From Gambelia wislizenii (Eukaryota > Chordata > Lepidosauria > Squamata > Crotaphytidae), in NCBI GenBank assembly GCA_030847615.1, contig JAUMIR010000005.1, forward strand, positions 245,062,645 to 245,126,644: DNA of 64,000 nucleotides, in the 5' to 3' direction. Under the pieces are notes generated by a model, which saw nothing but the letters and a program-made list of their open reading frames with translations, ran no database searches and was not told where the DNA came from. This document shows, in pieces, positions 33,903-45,350 of this stretch. A program made the translations under genes and the position numbers. Numbering within the stretch: the first letter of the stretch is position 1; each line of letters opens with the position of its first letter.

Positions 33903-34093
33903 GCTTTCATGTAGTCCTTGATGTACTTCTTGTAAGACTCTTTAGTGAAACTTGTCTCCTGAAGGTGATGGTTCATTACAATGTTAACGCCAGTGATAAC
34001 TGTGGCTTTTGCCCCTTCACCATCTGGACCTTCGGCAGATGCATTTCCACCAATTAAAGCATTGTCTATTTCACCTTTTTTCCTGCTCACCAT
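33903..34093 (-). pseudogene. TPT1: TPT1/TCTP single-exon-like fragment
   Basis: The minus frame encodes 63 residues plus two bases of translationally controlled tumour protein, from [16 protein letters not shown] through [11 protein letters not shown] and [20 protein letters not shown] to YIKDYMK. This is the central TCTP segment of a family about 172 residues long. There are no stops or frameshifts. The 3' end is AAAGC|GTAAGAG, a good donor, and the 5' end follows GGATAAG, usable as an acceptor. These are where I recall exon 3 ending in vertebrate TPT1 genes. The flanking exons are not seen within 3 kb on either side. It is therefore either one exon of a much larger gene, an exon moved here alone, or a decayed partial gene copy. 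The identity is firm; the status is uncertain. Confidence 0.8.
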
Positions 34094-34159
34094 CTTATCC
34101 TTAGTAGAAGGGTAAATTTGTGTGTGAGAAGGTGGTCCTCCAGATACCAGATCTGAGGA

Positions 34160-34586
34160 ACTGAACTTGGATTAGTCAGGTCAGGTCAGATTTTATTTGC
34201 ATCGAGCCAAGTCATTGCAATTATAACAGATGCAATACAATACACACTAGCAGACATAATCCAACATAAAAGCTTATTAATATTAAAAACAATCTTATTT
34301 CTCAAGTATCTAAAATATAGGTACAACAAATATCAATAGTATCGCTAAAAGGTTTAAGATGCAAATAAAATTGTCAAACTAATTTAAAAAGTGTGGGTGT
34401 GTATAAATAAAAATTCTGCTGCAATTTAAAACTCAGGACTTAATGATTGCCCTTATTCTGGAGACTGGATTGAGTCCAGAACGGGGCTGCTAGCGTCTTA
34501 AGGTTTATTCTTTATGGTATTATTCTGCCAAACATCGTGGATCCTGTCACTATATTTTGTACTAGTTGTTTCTGGATACTTTAGGA
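34160..34586 (-). mobile_element. Probable LINE 3' region with CTGACC tail (unclassified)
   Basis: Starts with GTCAGGTCAGGTCAGATTTT and then TATTTGCATCGAGCCAAGTC. Read on the minus strand this is AATAAAATCTGACCTGACCTG, a short-repeat tail. The following sequence (ACATAAAAGCTTATTAATAT, AATAAAATTGTCAAACTAAT) is AT-rich. It resembles a LINE end, but I cannot name the family. Confidence 0.35.
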
Positions 34587-34857
34587 AGCCCTGGTGCCAC
34601 AGTGGTTAAATGTCTGAACTGCAAGCCACCATGTTGCAAGTTCGATCCCAAGGGCTCCAAGGTTCACTCAGCCTTCCATCCTTTCTTAGGTAGGTAAAAT
34701 GAGTACCTGGCTTGTGGGGGCAATTAGCTAACACACATTGGAAACCGCTTAATGCAGTATAGATGTGTAAATTGCTATTGCTTAAAGAATTTGTAAGCTG
34801 CTCTGAGAATCTTTGTGACAGAAAAGTGGGGTATAAATACTGAAATAAATAAATACT
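34587..34857 (+). mobile_element. CAGTGGTTAAATG-type SINE, full length
   Basis: A box GCCACAGTGGTTAAATGTC, B box AAGTTCGATCCC, the body GGGGCAATTAGCTAACACAC, and hairpin tail TAAGCTGCTCTGAGAATC with (AATA)n at the end. Confidence 0.87.
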
Positions 34858-34973
34858 TCTTACATGTATATTCTAACCAGGATGCTTGAGCATAGCTAAA
34901 GTGTGACCATCTCTCTCCAAGTAGAGATGCGGCTGGTGTGTTTGTATGTGTGTGTGCACGCACCTGCACCTGC

Positions 34974-35125
34974 AAGTCATCTACCGACTTATGGTGACTT
35001 TATAAATTTCATAGGGTTTTCTTAGACAAGGAGTACTCTGAAGTGGTTTGCCAGTTCCTTCCTATGAAATATAGCCTACAGCGCTTGATATTCACTGGCG
35101 GTCTCCCAGCCAAAATTCAAATCTG
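34974..35125 (-). mobile_element. 5S rRNA-headed SINE, truncated head
   Basis: The antisense body CATAGGGTTTTCTTAGACAA, CCAGTTCCTTCCTATGAAAT and TATTCACTGGCGGTCTCCC matches 1808-2031. The 5S-like head is mostly lost after about 35110. Confidence 0.75.
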
Positions 35126-35399
35126 TGCGTGGCTACAGATACTTCCTGTATCAGTACAAGCACAGTGATTGCCTTACCCTGTACGTGCCGTGTCATTTAT
35201 TATTAATGAAATAGTTGCCATGATACCTGTAGCATCCGCTGCGGAACTGTGGTTGCCATATGCAACAAAAGGGAAGACTAGGCTTTGTGCCATCTCTCCT
35301 TGTACTGGGGAGGACACATTGATGGAGATGAAGATCACCCATGTCTATTAATCAGGATGGGTATGCATCACCTCCAATATCACAGGCTGTATATCAGTT

Positions 35400-35558
35400 G
35401 CCAGGGAGTGCATAGCAAAGGGGTGGAGTTGCACTCATGTTATGTTGGCAGGGTTCCCACTGGCAGCTTATCGGCCACTTTGTGAACAGAATGTTGAACT
35501 AGGCAGTTCCTCATTCTGATCCAGCATGGCTCTTCTTATGTTCTTATGTGTTCATTTG
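35400..35558 (+). mobile_element. Old CR1/L3-like LINE 3' end
   Basis: GGCCACTTTGTGAACAGAAT, then CTGATCCAGCATGGCTCTTC and TTATGTTCTTATG repeats at the end. This is the classic 3' end of an old CR1-type family. It is 5' truncated. Confidence 0.65.
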
Positions 35559-35906
35559 TCTGACCACCCCCCCTCCCTAAATTAACTCATCCCAGACAGG
35601 CTCAAGACATTTTTTTCTTATGTTCTTAAGACTCTGTCAAAAGTGACATTTGTTTTATTATGAAAATATATTCAGTGTTTGACTAAAAATAAAGTTTTGT
35701 AACATACAAACATGTTCCCCCCCACTGCCTCTCTCTGGTGACTCTTTTCTCCCCCTGCACCTTTGCTAGCATAAACCAAAGCAAAGCTGCCTTTGCAGGT
35801 CATGAGGTACTGGTTTACAATCTTTGAAGGACAGATGCTCTATCCTTTCATTTGAGCAAGACATCTGGGAATTTTAAACTAGGCTACAATCCATACAGCC
35901 AACTTA

Positions 35907-36507
35907 GGGGTTGTCTAAATGGTGAAAATATTCCTCACAGAATGCAAGGAGAATACGATCTGTCCTAATGGGGTCCTGTACCTATTCGCCATATTGTGAA
36001 AGAGGGAGGGTCTTTGTCGTTTTTCCAGTATTTTTTGAAAAACAGAGAGGGGAATGTGCATTCCTGCTCATTGGCACAAGTGACTGAATTGATTTGTTTA
36101 CTCGATATGAGCAGATGATTGGTCGACCAGGTGGGGGAGTTTGCTAACAAAGCAAGCGCCCAGAGCCGGCATGTTGGATTTTCACCTTAGCAAATGAGTG
36201 CTAAGGCGATAAAACTTTTTTTCTTGTTGTTTGCCTTTTTGTTAAAATGAAAGGTCGCTTTTTTGGATATGGCTTAAAAAGAATACTGTCTGGCGGCAGC
36301 AACTTGAGGTAGGTAAAAATGCAAGTAATTCATTCACGCCTGCCATCTTGATTCCCAGGCATGTCCGTTTGTACAGTAAACACAGATAGCTTTGCATGCC
36401 TGTGACCTGCCAACCCCCCCCCATTAACACAAATAACATCTGCTGCAAATTGCTATTACTGCAGAGCAATCCACTTTTTTTTTTTTTTGCCTCATATATA
36501 CAAGCCC
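35907..36507 (+). mobile_element. Harbinger-like MITE
   Basis: The left end GGGGTTGTCTAAATGGTGAA pairs with CATATATACAAGCCC. Flanking triplets are TTA and TTG. The interior GAATGTGCATTCCTGCTCAT, GATTGGTCGACCAGG and TCTGCTGCAAATTGC is shared with 41433-42096. A T homopolymer lies near 36473-36488. Confidence 0.78.
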
Positions 36508-36729
36508 TTGAACAACCAATTTAGTCCCTGTCAGTTAGTTGGTCAAGTTGGCTGTCTGGATGGTAGTGAAGTTTCAAATCCCCAGATGTCTACCTATGTC
36601 ACTGAGTTACATTTGGTCAGAAGAAGTTATGCACCCTGGCAGCAATCTTGTATGGCAGCAGTTCCACATGCAGACCTATGCTAGGCTGAGCCATATACTA
36701 CCTCTCAGACATACTGTACAGTCTCTGAA

Positions 36730-36860
36730 CACCCCTCGCACAGCCATTCTGTGCTCTGTGGCATTGCTGAGGTCTCCAGAGGACCCTGACAGATCTCAGC
36801 GCTGATGTAATCATTTCATATCTGGCTTTGAGGACATAGCCAGATGCTTCTCTGATCCTG
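36730..36860. repeat. Dispersed repeat (second copy of the 7.3-kb repeat)
   Basis: GCCATTCTGTGCTCTGTGGC, CTCCAGAGGACCCTGACAGA and TGAGGACATAGCCAGATG match 7340-7520, but the 47-bp unit is present only once here. Confidence 0.55.
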
Positions 36861-37542
36861 CCTGTTCTCCACAAAGCATGGAATAGCCATGCAGAGGGTC
36901 TTCAAAGGTTGTACATTAAGTCTGGGGAGGGGTGGCTTTTCGCATTGTGGAGGCAGGAAGAGAATGCCAACCTCCACAGCTCCCAAAAAAGACATACACA
37001 GGTGTAAGTGAAGCCTACGTGTGCATTTGCCTCTAACAGGATACAGCTAAAGTTACACTGGTTGTATAATTATACAGAAGAGAACACCTAAACAAATGCA
37101 AAGCCTATGCAGAACTCTAGCTGAAAAAGATTAGAAAAATATAGCTTGAGGACCAGATTATTTGAGTGGATCAGGGTTATATTCCAACTGCACAACTTCC
37201 TCATCCCAGCTGGGGGGCGAGGGGGGGTGGTAGCCAAACAAACCCAAAGTTCTTGATAACACCCTGTTTCTCTACAGAGTTGATAAATGCTCAGTTTCTC
37301 TACAGACTTCTTATCTACTATACAGTGATGACTCATTTATGAATCTGTCTCAGTTCATTGACTAACAGAATCATCCATTAGCTCATGAACCAATTTAAAT
37401 CCCAACTTAGTGACATACCAGTGCTGTGGCTGGATCCTACATACCCTAACTGTAGCTAAAAGACATACTTCAAGGCTGGAAGGATAACTATTCACCAACT
37501 ATCATTCAGCAGTCAAATATTACTGTTTTAGCTGCACAATAT
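36861..37542. other. No recognised feature
   Basis: Unique-looking sequence with a G run near 37210-37228. Confidence 0.4.
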
Positions 37543-38409
37543 ATTACCAGTCTGCACCACAGGACGAACACCACCATCCCTACATTGCCGTCGGCAAATC
37601 TGTACTCAAGTCTGTTTAGCAGTTCACCTATCTGGGAGGCATCTTCTCCTCAGATGCCGGGATTGACAAAGAGATCAATCACAGATTAGCAAAGGCATAT
37701 AGCGCATTTGGAAGACTTCAAAAAAGAGTCTGGAGTAATAAACACCTGAGGCAAAGCACAAAAATCAGTGTGTATAGAGCCATTGTACTGTCTGTTCTCC
37801 TTTATGGATCTGAAACATGGGTCACCTATTGCCACCACCTACGACTCCTTGAACGCTTTCATCAGCGCTGTATACGCACAATCCTAAATATACACTGGAC
37901 TGACTATGTGACAAATGTTCCTGTCCTTGAGCAAGCAGGGATCACCAGCATTGAGGCCATGTTATTGAGAACACAGCTGCGCTGGGCAGGGCACATTTCT
38001 AGGATGGAGGACCATCGCCTCCCAAAAATAGTACTCTAGGGTGAACTCGCCATGGGTCAGCGTAAGAGGGGCGCTCCAAAAAACAAAAAAAACCAAAACC
38101 AATACAAGGACTCCCTGAAACAACATCTCAGGCTCGGCCAAATTGATCACCACCCTGGCCTCACATCGGGAGGCATGGGGACGCAGTATCCACAATGCTG
38201 CAGCCTTATCTGAGAACTCACGCCAAACAAGTCTTGAAGAGAAACGACAACACAGAAAGAATCACAACCTGGAAACATCACCCAAGGAAACCTTCTGTTG
38301 TGCTTTCTGAAACCGGACTTGTTTATCTCGGATTGGCCTTTTTAGTTACCAGCGCGCTTGCAGAAAGCGCAGGATGAGTCCTTCCTGAATCTTCGTTTGC
38401 AAAGAAAAG

Positions 38410-38450
<41 letters not shown>
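37543..38450 (+). mobile_element. (GA)n-tailed LINE, copy 1
   Basis: A 5'-truncated copy of the second LINE family. The frame starts YQSAPQDEHHHPYIAVGK and continues through GRLQKRVWSNKHLRQ, YRAIVLSVLLYGSETWVTY and RWAGHISRMEDHRLPKIVL. Stops occur at 37617-37619 and near 38037, where the sister copies have sense codons. An A-rich insertion sits near 38080. The C-terminus ends with a cysteine/histidine knuckle-like motif (SETGLVYLG lies in another frame). The element ends AAAGCCAGAGAGAG and runs into a 39-base (AG)n. Confidence 0.9.
38412..38450. repeat. (AG)n microsatellite at LINE 3' end
   Basis: About 19 AG units begin exactly where the LINE ends (GCC|AGAG). Sister copies end in 9-19 bases of the same repeat, so this tract grew from the LINE tail. 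Confidence 0.92.
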
Positions 38451-38455
<5 letters not shown>

Positions 38456-38470
38456 GGACCCATTGCCAGC

Positions 38471-38590
38471 TTTATTGTATGCCTTCAAGTTGTTCCCAAC
38501 TTATGACTACCTTAAGGCAAACATATCATGGGGCTTTCTTGGCACGATTTGTTCAGAGGGAGTTGTCTTTCCAGTGTTGGAGTATGTCTT
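38471..38590 (-). mobile_element. tRNA-Deu-type SINE, 3' part
   Basis: TATGCCTTCAAGTTGTTCCC, then TTAAGGCAAACATATCATGG and ACGATTTGTTCAGAGGGAG, is the antisense 3' body of the SINE at 1191-1422. The head is missing. Confidence 0.75.
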
Positions 38591-39121
38591 TTGGCTACAG
38601 TTAGGGTATGTGAGATCCAGCCACACTGACCATCCTGCTAAGTTCCTAGTCACAAGATTATAGTTTAAAAGTACATAGGCATCTATAAATATCAATATTT
38701 TTTTTTAAAAAAATACAAAATTAATATGCGGTGATACATCCAGACAGAGAAGGAGAAACTACTGAACAAGCCTACATTATATGCCACAAAGTAGCATAGC
38801 TGTATTACATCCTAATATTTACTGAAATGGCCTGTTTCGCTAAAAAGAAATAAAGGTGTCCAATAAAGAAATGTTTTAAATTTCAAGAGGTATTTGTCAC
38901 ACTAGCAAGAGTAGCACTGTTTTCCCCACGTGTCTAGATGGGTTGCTGCGGATGGAGGCGGGTGGACAAAGTGTCCTCATGGGCCAGCCGGAGTCAAAGC
39001 CTTGTTTTTCCAGGCCAGGCAGAAATGACCCAAACATAAGAAGAGGAACCAGGCCTTGCCGGAACCACTCCTAGGGGATCCTGGAAACGATTTACATTTC
39101 TTTATTGAAAATGTGCAAGAA
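38591..39121. other. No recognised feature
   Basis: Unique-looking sequence. Confidence 0.4.
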
Positions 39122-39698
39122 GTATAGTGTCTAGATCAAGGGAAGTAATAGTGCCATTCTATTCTGCCTTGGTCAGGCCTCACCTAGAATACCATGTCCA
39201 GTTCTGGCCACCACAATTCAAAAAGGATATTGACAAATTGGAGCGTGTCCAGAGGAGGGCGACTAAAATGGTGAAAGGTCTGGAAACCATGCCTTATGAG
39301 GAAAGACTTAGGGAGCTGGGTATGTTTAGCCTGGAAAAAAACCCCGTTAAGGGGCGATGTGATAGCCCTGTTTAAGTATTTGAAGGGGTGTCACATTGAG
39401 GATGGAGCAAGCTTGTTTTCTGCTACTCCAGAGATTAGAACACAGAGCAATGGATGCAAGCTCCAGGAACAGAGATTCCACCTCAACATTAGGAGGAACT
39501 TTTTGACAGTAAGAGCTGTTCGGCAGTGGAACACACTCCCTCGGAGTGTGGTGGGATCTCCTTCCTTGGAGGTCTTTAAACAGAGGCTGGATGGCCATCT
39601 GCCAGGGATGCTTTGATCGTGGTTTCCTGCATGGTAGGGGGTTGGACTGGATGGTCCTTGTGGTCTCTTCCAGCTCTACAATTCTATGATTCTATATC
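39122..39698 (+). mobile_element. CR1 LINE, 5' truncated
   Basis: The frame begins [20 protein letters not shown], runs to LREMGM-like FSLEK at about 39343, shifts by one frame near the A run at 39338-39345, and continues [20 protein letters not shown] to the end RLDGHLPGML (39616). The 3' tail TCCAGCTCTACAATTCTATG ends in the ATTCTATG repeat. Same subfamily as 22749-23580. Confidence 0.93.
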
Positions 39699-39810
39699 AT
39701 GAGAACTGCATAACTAGAGGGATACATGGTCAAATCCAGTAGGGATTTCTTATACCTGCAGCCCTAAGTTCAGCCAGAACATTACTGCTGTCCATCCTTT
39801 AGTACAGCCT

Positions 39811-39872
39811 TCTCCAACTTTATGCCCTCCAGATATGGTGGACTACAAGTCCCAGAATCGCCCAGTATGTTT
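39811..39872. repeat. Palindromic dispersed repeat, partial
   Basis: CCAACTTTATGCCCTCCAGA followed by TGGACTACAAGTCCCAGAAT is the left half of the roughly 100-bp family. Confidence 0.5.
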
Positions 39873-40704
39873 ACCAGTTTACTCTTAAGCATAACAGAAT
39901 GTTAATATTGTATGCCTTTAAGAAGCACATTTTTTGTTTGTTTACTTCTTAGCAGCTGGTAGTATTAATCTTTAGATTCTAACAATACTTTTTTTTCTTG
40001 GTAAGTGCATTTTTAATGGATGCCTTCAGTTCTGGGTTAGCTCTCCTACGAGTAATGAAATATCAAGTATGGTATAATTTGAAAGTGTGGATAAATACAT
40101 GTGTAAGTAAAGTGCATTGTAAAAATGAAGTATCACAGCATAAATTGCTCTTTCTCAGAGGTCCCTTCACATTCTAGGTTTTGTTCCTTGACTGACATAT
40201 TATCATTGCTTGGATCAATCCCTAGCTAAAGTCAGAATTGGTGGGGCTACCCAGTCTCTGCAAGAAGCATTCAAGGAATTTCCAGCAGGCTGCAGGAAGT
40301 GGCTTCATGCCACTCGGGTGGGTGACTCAGCTGGTGATGGCTTTTACCCCCCTGTGTTAATACTGACTCAGCTTCCTTTTGTGGAATTATATAGACCCCA
40401 TCCTGCTGGAACACATCCCCCGTCCATGCTTTTAGGTTGTAAATAAAACTAAGTATCAGGGCAATTAAAATTCCAAAGGCTTTTTGTTGCCGACCTAGCT
40501 GGATTCCAGTATGAAATATAGCTCAAAATGGTTTCTAATGCTTTTAACCAGACAAAAGTGGGGTAATGAAAATTTTGTATTGTATTGTACAGGTTGCTAG
40601 CAAACTTTGTAAAAAAACTACATGCATGGTACTAGCAAGTGATCAAGGCGTGTCTGTGAGTTACCGGGTGATTTTTTTTTTTATTTTTATTTTTTGGTGG
40701 AGGG
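39873..40704. other. No recognised feature
   Basis: AT-rich unique-looking sequence. A 78-codon + ORF at 40210 has no recognisable domain. A T-rich run lies near 40670-40695. Confidence 0.4.
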
Positions 40705-40983
40705 GGTATGCGGTGGCACAGTGGTTAAATGCTGGTACTGCAGCTACAACGTTATGAGTTCAATCCTGCAGGGCTCCAAGGTTGACTCGGCCTTCCATCC
40801 TTTTGTAGGTTGGTAAGCTATTTGGGGGAATTACCTAACACACTGTAAACTGCTTGGAGTGCCTAGTGCTATCAAGCGGTGTACATGTCTAACTGCTATT
40901 GCTAAACAATTTTGTAAGCTGCTCTGAGAGCCTTTGTGGCTGAAGAGCAGGGTATAAATACTCTAATAAAATAAATAAATAAT
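40705..40983 (+). mobile_element. CAGTGGTTAAATG-type SINE
   Basis: A box GGTGGCACAGTGGTTAAATG, B box GAGTTCAATCC, a shortened body (TTGGGGGAATTACCTAACAC) and the hairpin tail GCTGCTCTGAGAGCC...GGCTGAAGAGCAGG, ending in AATAAATAA. Confidence 0.85.
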
Positions 40984-41432
40984 TGTGTAGCTATCAGAAC
41001 ACACACTGTTGTCATTGATCTAACCCAGGGCAACTGTGGCAAGTCTGGGAGCCGCTTTTATGTCTTAGGACCCTCTGGTACTATCTCTCTCTGGCTTTTC
41101 ATCACAAATGAAGATTCAGGAAGGATTTGGAATTGGATTTGTCCTTCGAGACTGTGCAATGGATTTTTCTGGTGGAGTGCAGCGTGCACAGAATTGGCCT
41201 CACCCTTTAAACCAAAGGTTCATCTTCTGGCCTTGCAAGCATGGACGGTAGCAGCGAGGTCCTCGGGCTGTAGGTTTGATTAGAGTTTCCTTCTCTTAGA
41301 TGGTTGACCTTACAGGGTTGGACGAGCACCATCTGCCCGGGTTTGGGATTAGAGTTTTCCTTCTCCTAGGATGGTTGCCATAAGGCTAGAGGGCTCAAAA
41401 CAAACCAAAGTGGCTGAAACTCCACTTCTGAA
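40984..41432. other. No recognised feature; short local duplication
   Basis: GATTAGAGTTTCCTTCTC (about 41278) and GATTAGAGTTTTCCTTCTCC (about 41348) are near-identical, each followed by a TAG(G)ATGGTTG. This suggests a 70-bp partial duplication. Confidence 0.5.
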
Positions 41433-42096
41433 GGGTTGTCTAAACGGCAAAAATACTCCTCATGGAATGTGATGAGAGTATGACTTCTTAACAGCATCCC
41501 ACATCATATTGCCATATTCAGAAGGTGGGGGGGGGGCTAAATATACCATATGCTCCATAGGAAAAGCCTTTGTGGCTTTTCCCAGAGTTTTTAAAAAACA
41601 GCGGGGGGAATGTGCATTCCTGCTTGTTGGGACAAGTGACCAAATTTATTTGCTTTCCCAAAGGAGCAGGAGCTGAAAGCTGATTGGCCAGAGAAGCGCA
41701 GGGGTGGGGCAAGTACCTGGAAGAGCCTCTTTTTTTTTTTTTTTGCTTTAGCGATTGAGCACTAATGCGATAAAACGGAGTTTGGGATTTTTTGCTTTTC
41801 TGTTAAGGCAAAATATTGCACTTTCACGTCTTAGATATGCTTTTTTTTAAAAAAAAATATTCGGCAGCAGCAACTGGTGAGAATAAAAACGCTAGTAATT
41901 CACTCACAGCTACCATTTTGATTCGCAGGCATGCTTGTTTGCACAGCGAACATGGATAGCTTCACATGTCTGTGATCTACCTGAAAACCACACACACACA
42001 CACAAAAAAAACACCTGATTAAGAGAAATCACAGATGCTGCAAGTTGCCTTTACTGCGGAGAAATCCATTTCTTTTTGCCTCATATAGACAACCCC
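41433..42096 (+). mobile_element. Harbinger-like MITE
   Basis: The left end GGGTTGTCTAAACGGCAAAA pairs with CATATAGACAACCCC. The interior includes GGGACAAGTGACCAAATTTA, GCTGATTGGCCAG, a T run near 41730 and a CA run near 41990. It is the reference copy for this subgroup. Flanking triplets do not match here. Confidence 0.78.
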
Positions 42097-43495
42097 TGAT
42101 TCCAAATGATGGTTTTTTTTATGTTAAGCCATACAGGGAGGCCTTGAAACTTATTTAACAATTACTGCATTTGCTTCTTCCAGAAGCAGCAATTCACACT
42201 CTCTTTTTGGTCAGAAAAAAGTTGGTCTGGGGATTCTGGACGTGTCAAGGACCCCAAAAACAGCATGGGAGGGGGGGTCACCCTTTGCCCACCCCGATCT
42301 AGACTAATTTGTCCTTTCCCCCAGCTCTCATACTTTCATGCTTCCATTGTCTGCAAAAGATTTTTTTATATTGAGTAAAAAAGGCTGTTCTCTGCCTAAG
42401 TAGTGAAAAATAAAGCAGAAATTTCTCACTTTTTTTCTGTAATCTGGGAGGACTTTCTGCATAACATATAAATTTGCAATAACAATTTGAAATATTTATA
42501 AGGTATCTACTACATCCTGTGGAAAAGATTTATCTTTGCCTTGAACCATGGCTATCTTGAAGCTAGAGAGGTACCTGGTAGCTATAGATTGCACACATGC
42601 CATTTAATGATGTTTTGAGCCTTACTTTTTCCCACTTTTGGTGTGTATATGTTAAAAGGAGTGATGCAGTTTTAAAGATCCTTGTGTCATGTTGTGGGAA
42701 AAAATTCTTAAAATAAAGTAAGTATTTTTAATATTAATCAACGGCCATGAAGCAAGGTAGATTTACAATCACAGTTTAACCTTCCTGCCATTTTTTACAA
42801 CACCCTGTGGATAGATGGTGTTTTGTCTAAAGTGTACTGTTAGCCTCCTCCTCCACCCTCTAATTTGTTCCATGGAATTATACACATCTGTTTTGTCTTG
42901 TTTTGAACACACTTCAAACTCTCTGGTCTCTGTTAACAAGTGTCATATTTTACATAATTATCCCACAACATTTTTGCTTTCGTAACTAGAGTTCTAGTCT
43001 AACATCTCTGCTTTGCAGAACTTTTTTAAGATGGGAGGAAATTTGTGAGGGTGTAGATGGGAAGAAAAACCGGCATTCAGCTGGGAAAAGTGCAATGTGG
43101 CAAGAATAGACCCAGCTCTTGCCCTATGCAGACAGGCACAGAGGGTTGAAGGTATATTTAGGAACATACAACTGGGCTGCTGGAAGTGGACTTTGCCAGT
43201 TTGTCTTCCCATCATAGCCGCTCCAGCCCCCCTGAAAATGCTTTACAGAGGGTTGTGGGGGGACCCAGCTGAATGGATAGGTTGTGGTGTGTCAGAGGGA
43301 GGAGGGCTGCCTGAAAACTGAGTGGAGGTGCTTTCTGTGAGTTAGGATTTTCTTTTTAAAAAATTGCTAACAAAAAGATGATTCTGGATCCAACCCTCTC
43401 TTCCTCCTCCTCTTTATTATATAGTACCCTGCCTTTCCTCCCAAATTGGGACTCATATAATATAAGCAGCAGCTTTATACCAGATCAGTCTATTT
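42097..43495. other. No recognised feature
   Basis: AT-rich unique-looking sequence. No exon or repeat is recognised. Confidence 0.4.
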
Positions 43496-44162
43496 GTCAT
43501 AGAATCAGAGCTGGAAAAGACCACAAGGGCCATCTAGTCCAACCCCCTGCCATGCAGAAATACCCAATGAAAGCACTCCCAACAGATGGCAATCCAGCCT
43601 CTGTTTAAAAACCTCCAAAGAAGGAGATTCCACCACACTCCGAGGCAGGGCATTCCACTGCCGAACAGCTCCTAATATCAAGTAGTTCTTCCTAATGTTT
43701 AGGTGGAATTTCTTTTCCTGTAGTTTGAGTCCATTGCTCTGTGTCCTAATCTCTGGAGCAGCAGAAAATAAGCTTGCTCCATCCTCAGTATGACTTTGCT
43801 TCAAATATTTAAATATGGCTATCATGTCACCTCTTAACCTTCTCTTCTCCAGGCTAAACAAACCCAGCTCCCGAAGCTGCTCCTCGTAAGGCAGGGTTTC
43901 CAAACCTTTTACCATTCTGGTTGCCCTCCTCTGGACACATTCCAGCTTCTCAATATCCTTCTTGAATTGTGGTGCCCAGAACTGGACACAGTATTCCAGG
44001 TAAGTTCTGACCAAAGCAGAATAGAGTGGCACTGTCACTCTCCTTGATCTAGACACTATACTCCTATTGATGCAGCCTAGAATTGCATGGGCTTTTTTAG
44101 CTTTCACATATGCTGCCATCAAGCCAGGTGTCCCCCATGCTATATCTGTGAATTTCATTTTT
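43496..44162 (-). mobile_element. CR1 LINE, 5' truncated, internal deletion
   Basis: The minus frame runs from 44158 to beyond 43560 without a stop: [60 protein letters not shown] and EVFKQRLDCHLLGVL. The segment between MKFTDIAWGTPG and [10 protein letters not shown] lacks the [13 protein letters not shown] block found in other copies, so an internal deletion removed it. It is of a different subfamily ([17 protein letters not shown]) from 22749 and 39122. Confidence 0.93.
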
Positions 44163-44634
44163 ATTTTTACTTTAGTGGTGTCTGCCCTGACAGGCAGTGG
44201 TTTTCTGGGATCTCACTTACATGCTGTGACCACCCAGTCCGGAAGATGCCAGCACTTAACCTGGGACTTTCAAAATACAAACCATGAGCTTGCACCATTG
44301 AGCTATAGTACCTCTCATCTATCACTGTGTCCCAATTGTCTAGTACTGTTAAGCTGATTTGGGGGGAGAAGGAGGTGTGGGGATGGATCTGTTTGGCCCC
44401 GACTGCAGATAACAATATTCCATTTTTATATTTTTAGAAATTATGACAAGATGTTGTAGAGCCAACATTAATAAACATCTTAGATAGCATTTGTACTGCT
44501 AGGGCAACAGAGGCATACAAGTGATGTGATCAAATGGGTGGATGGAAGGTTGTGTGTAGTGGTTGAAGTGAAGTAAGTGCACTCAAATGTGTAAACGTGG
44601 GAACCATCTGTGTTTGAAAGTCCCCAGACTTGAA

Positions 44635-45350
44635 ATGCACAGGTATAGGATGAGAGACACTTGACTTGATGGCAGTGCATGTGAAAGGGGTCTAGGAGTC
44701 TTAATGGACCATAAGTTGAACATGAGTCAGCAGTATGATGTGGCAGCTAAAAAAAGCCCATGCAATTCTAGGCTGCATCAATAGGAGTATAGCGTCTAGA
44801 TCAAGGAGAGTAACAGTGCCACTCTATTCTGCTTTGGTCAGAACTTACCTGGAATACTGTGCCCACTTCTGGGCACCACAATTCAAGAAGGATATTGAGA
44901 AGCTGGAACGTGTCCAGAGGAGGGCAACCAGAACGGTAAAATGATTGGAAACCCTGCCTTATGAGAAGCAGCTTAGGGAGCTGGGTTTGTTTAGCCTGGA
45001 GAAGAGAAGGTTAAGAGGTGACATGATAGCCATATTTAAATATTTGAAGCGAAGTCATACTGAGTATGGAGCAAGCTTATTTTCTGCTGCTCCAGAGATT
45101 AGGACACAGAGCAATGGACTCAAACTACAGGAAAAGAAATTCCACCTAAACATTAGGAAGAACTACTTGATATTAGGAGCTGTTCGGCAGTGGAATGCCC
45201 TGCCTCAGAGTGTGGTGGAATCTCCTTCTTTGGAGGTTTTTAAACAGAGGTTGGATGGCCATCTATCAGGAATGCTTTGATTGGGTACTCCTGCATGGCA
45301 GGGGGCTGGACTATATGGCCCTTGTGGTCCTTTCCAACTCTATGATTCAA
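44635..45350 (+). mobile_element. CR1 LINE, inverted partner of the 43.5-kb copy
   Basis: Same subfamily as 43496-44162 in opposite orientation, 0.47 kb away. The coding region reads [40 protein letters not shown], a stop at 44942-44944, then METLPYEKQLRELGLFSLEK and RRLRGDMIAIFKYLKRSHTE to RLDGHLSGML (45280). The 3' tail ends TCCAACTCTATGATTCAA. The 5' part before 44735 has stops. Confidence 0.92.

Noticed and set aside
33903..34093. Simple processed TPT1 pseudogene
   Set aside because: Similarity is confined to one exon with splice-like borders; a processed copy would continue into adjacent exons or a poly(A) tail.
38400..38455. CRISPR-like or regulatory purine array
   Set aside because: It is a plain (AG)n run without spacers, explained by the LINE tail.
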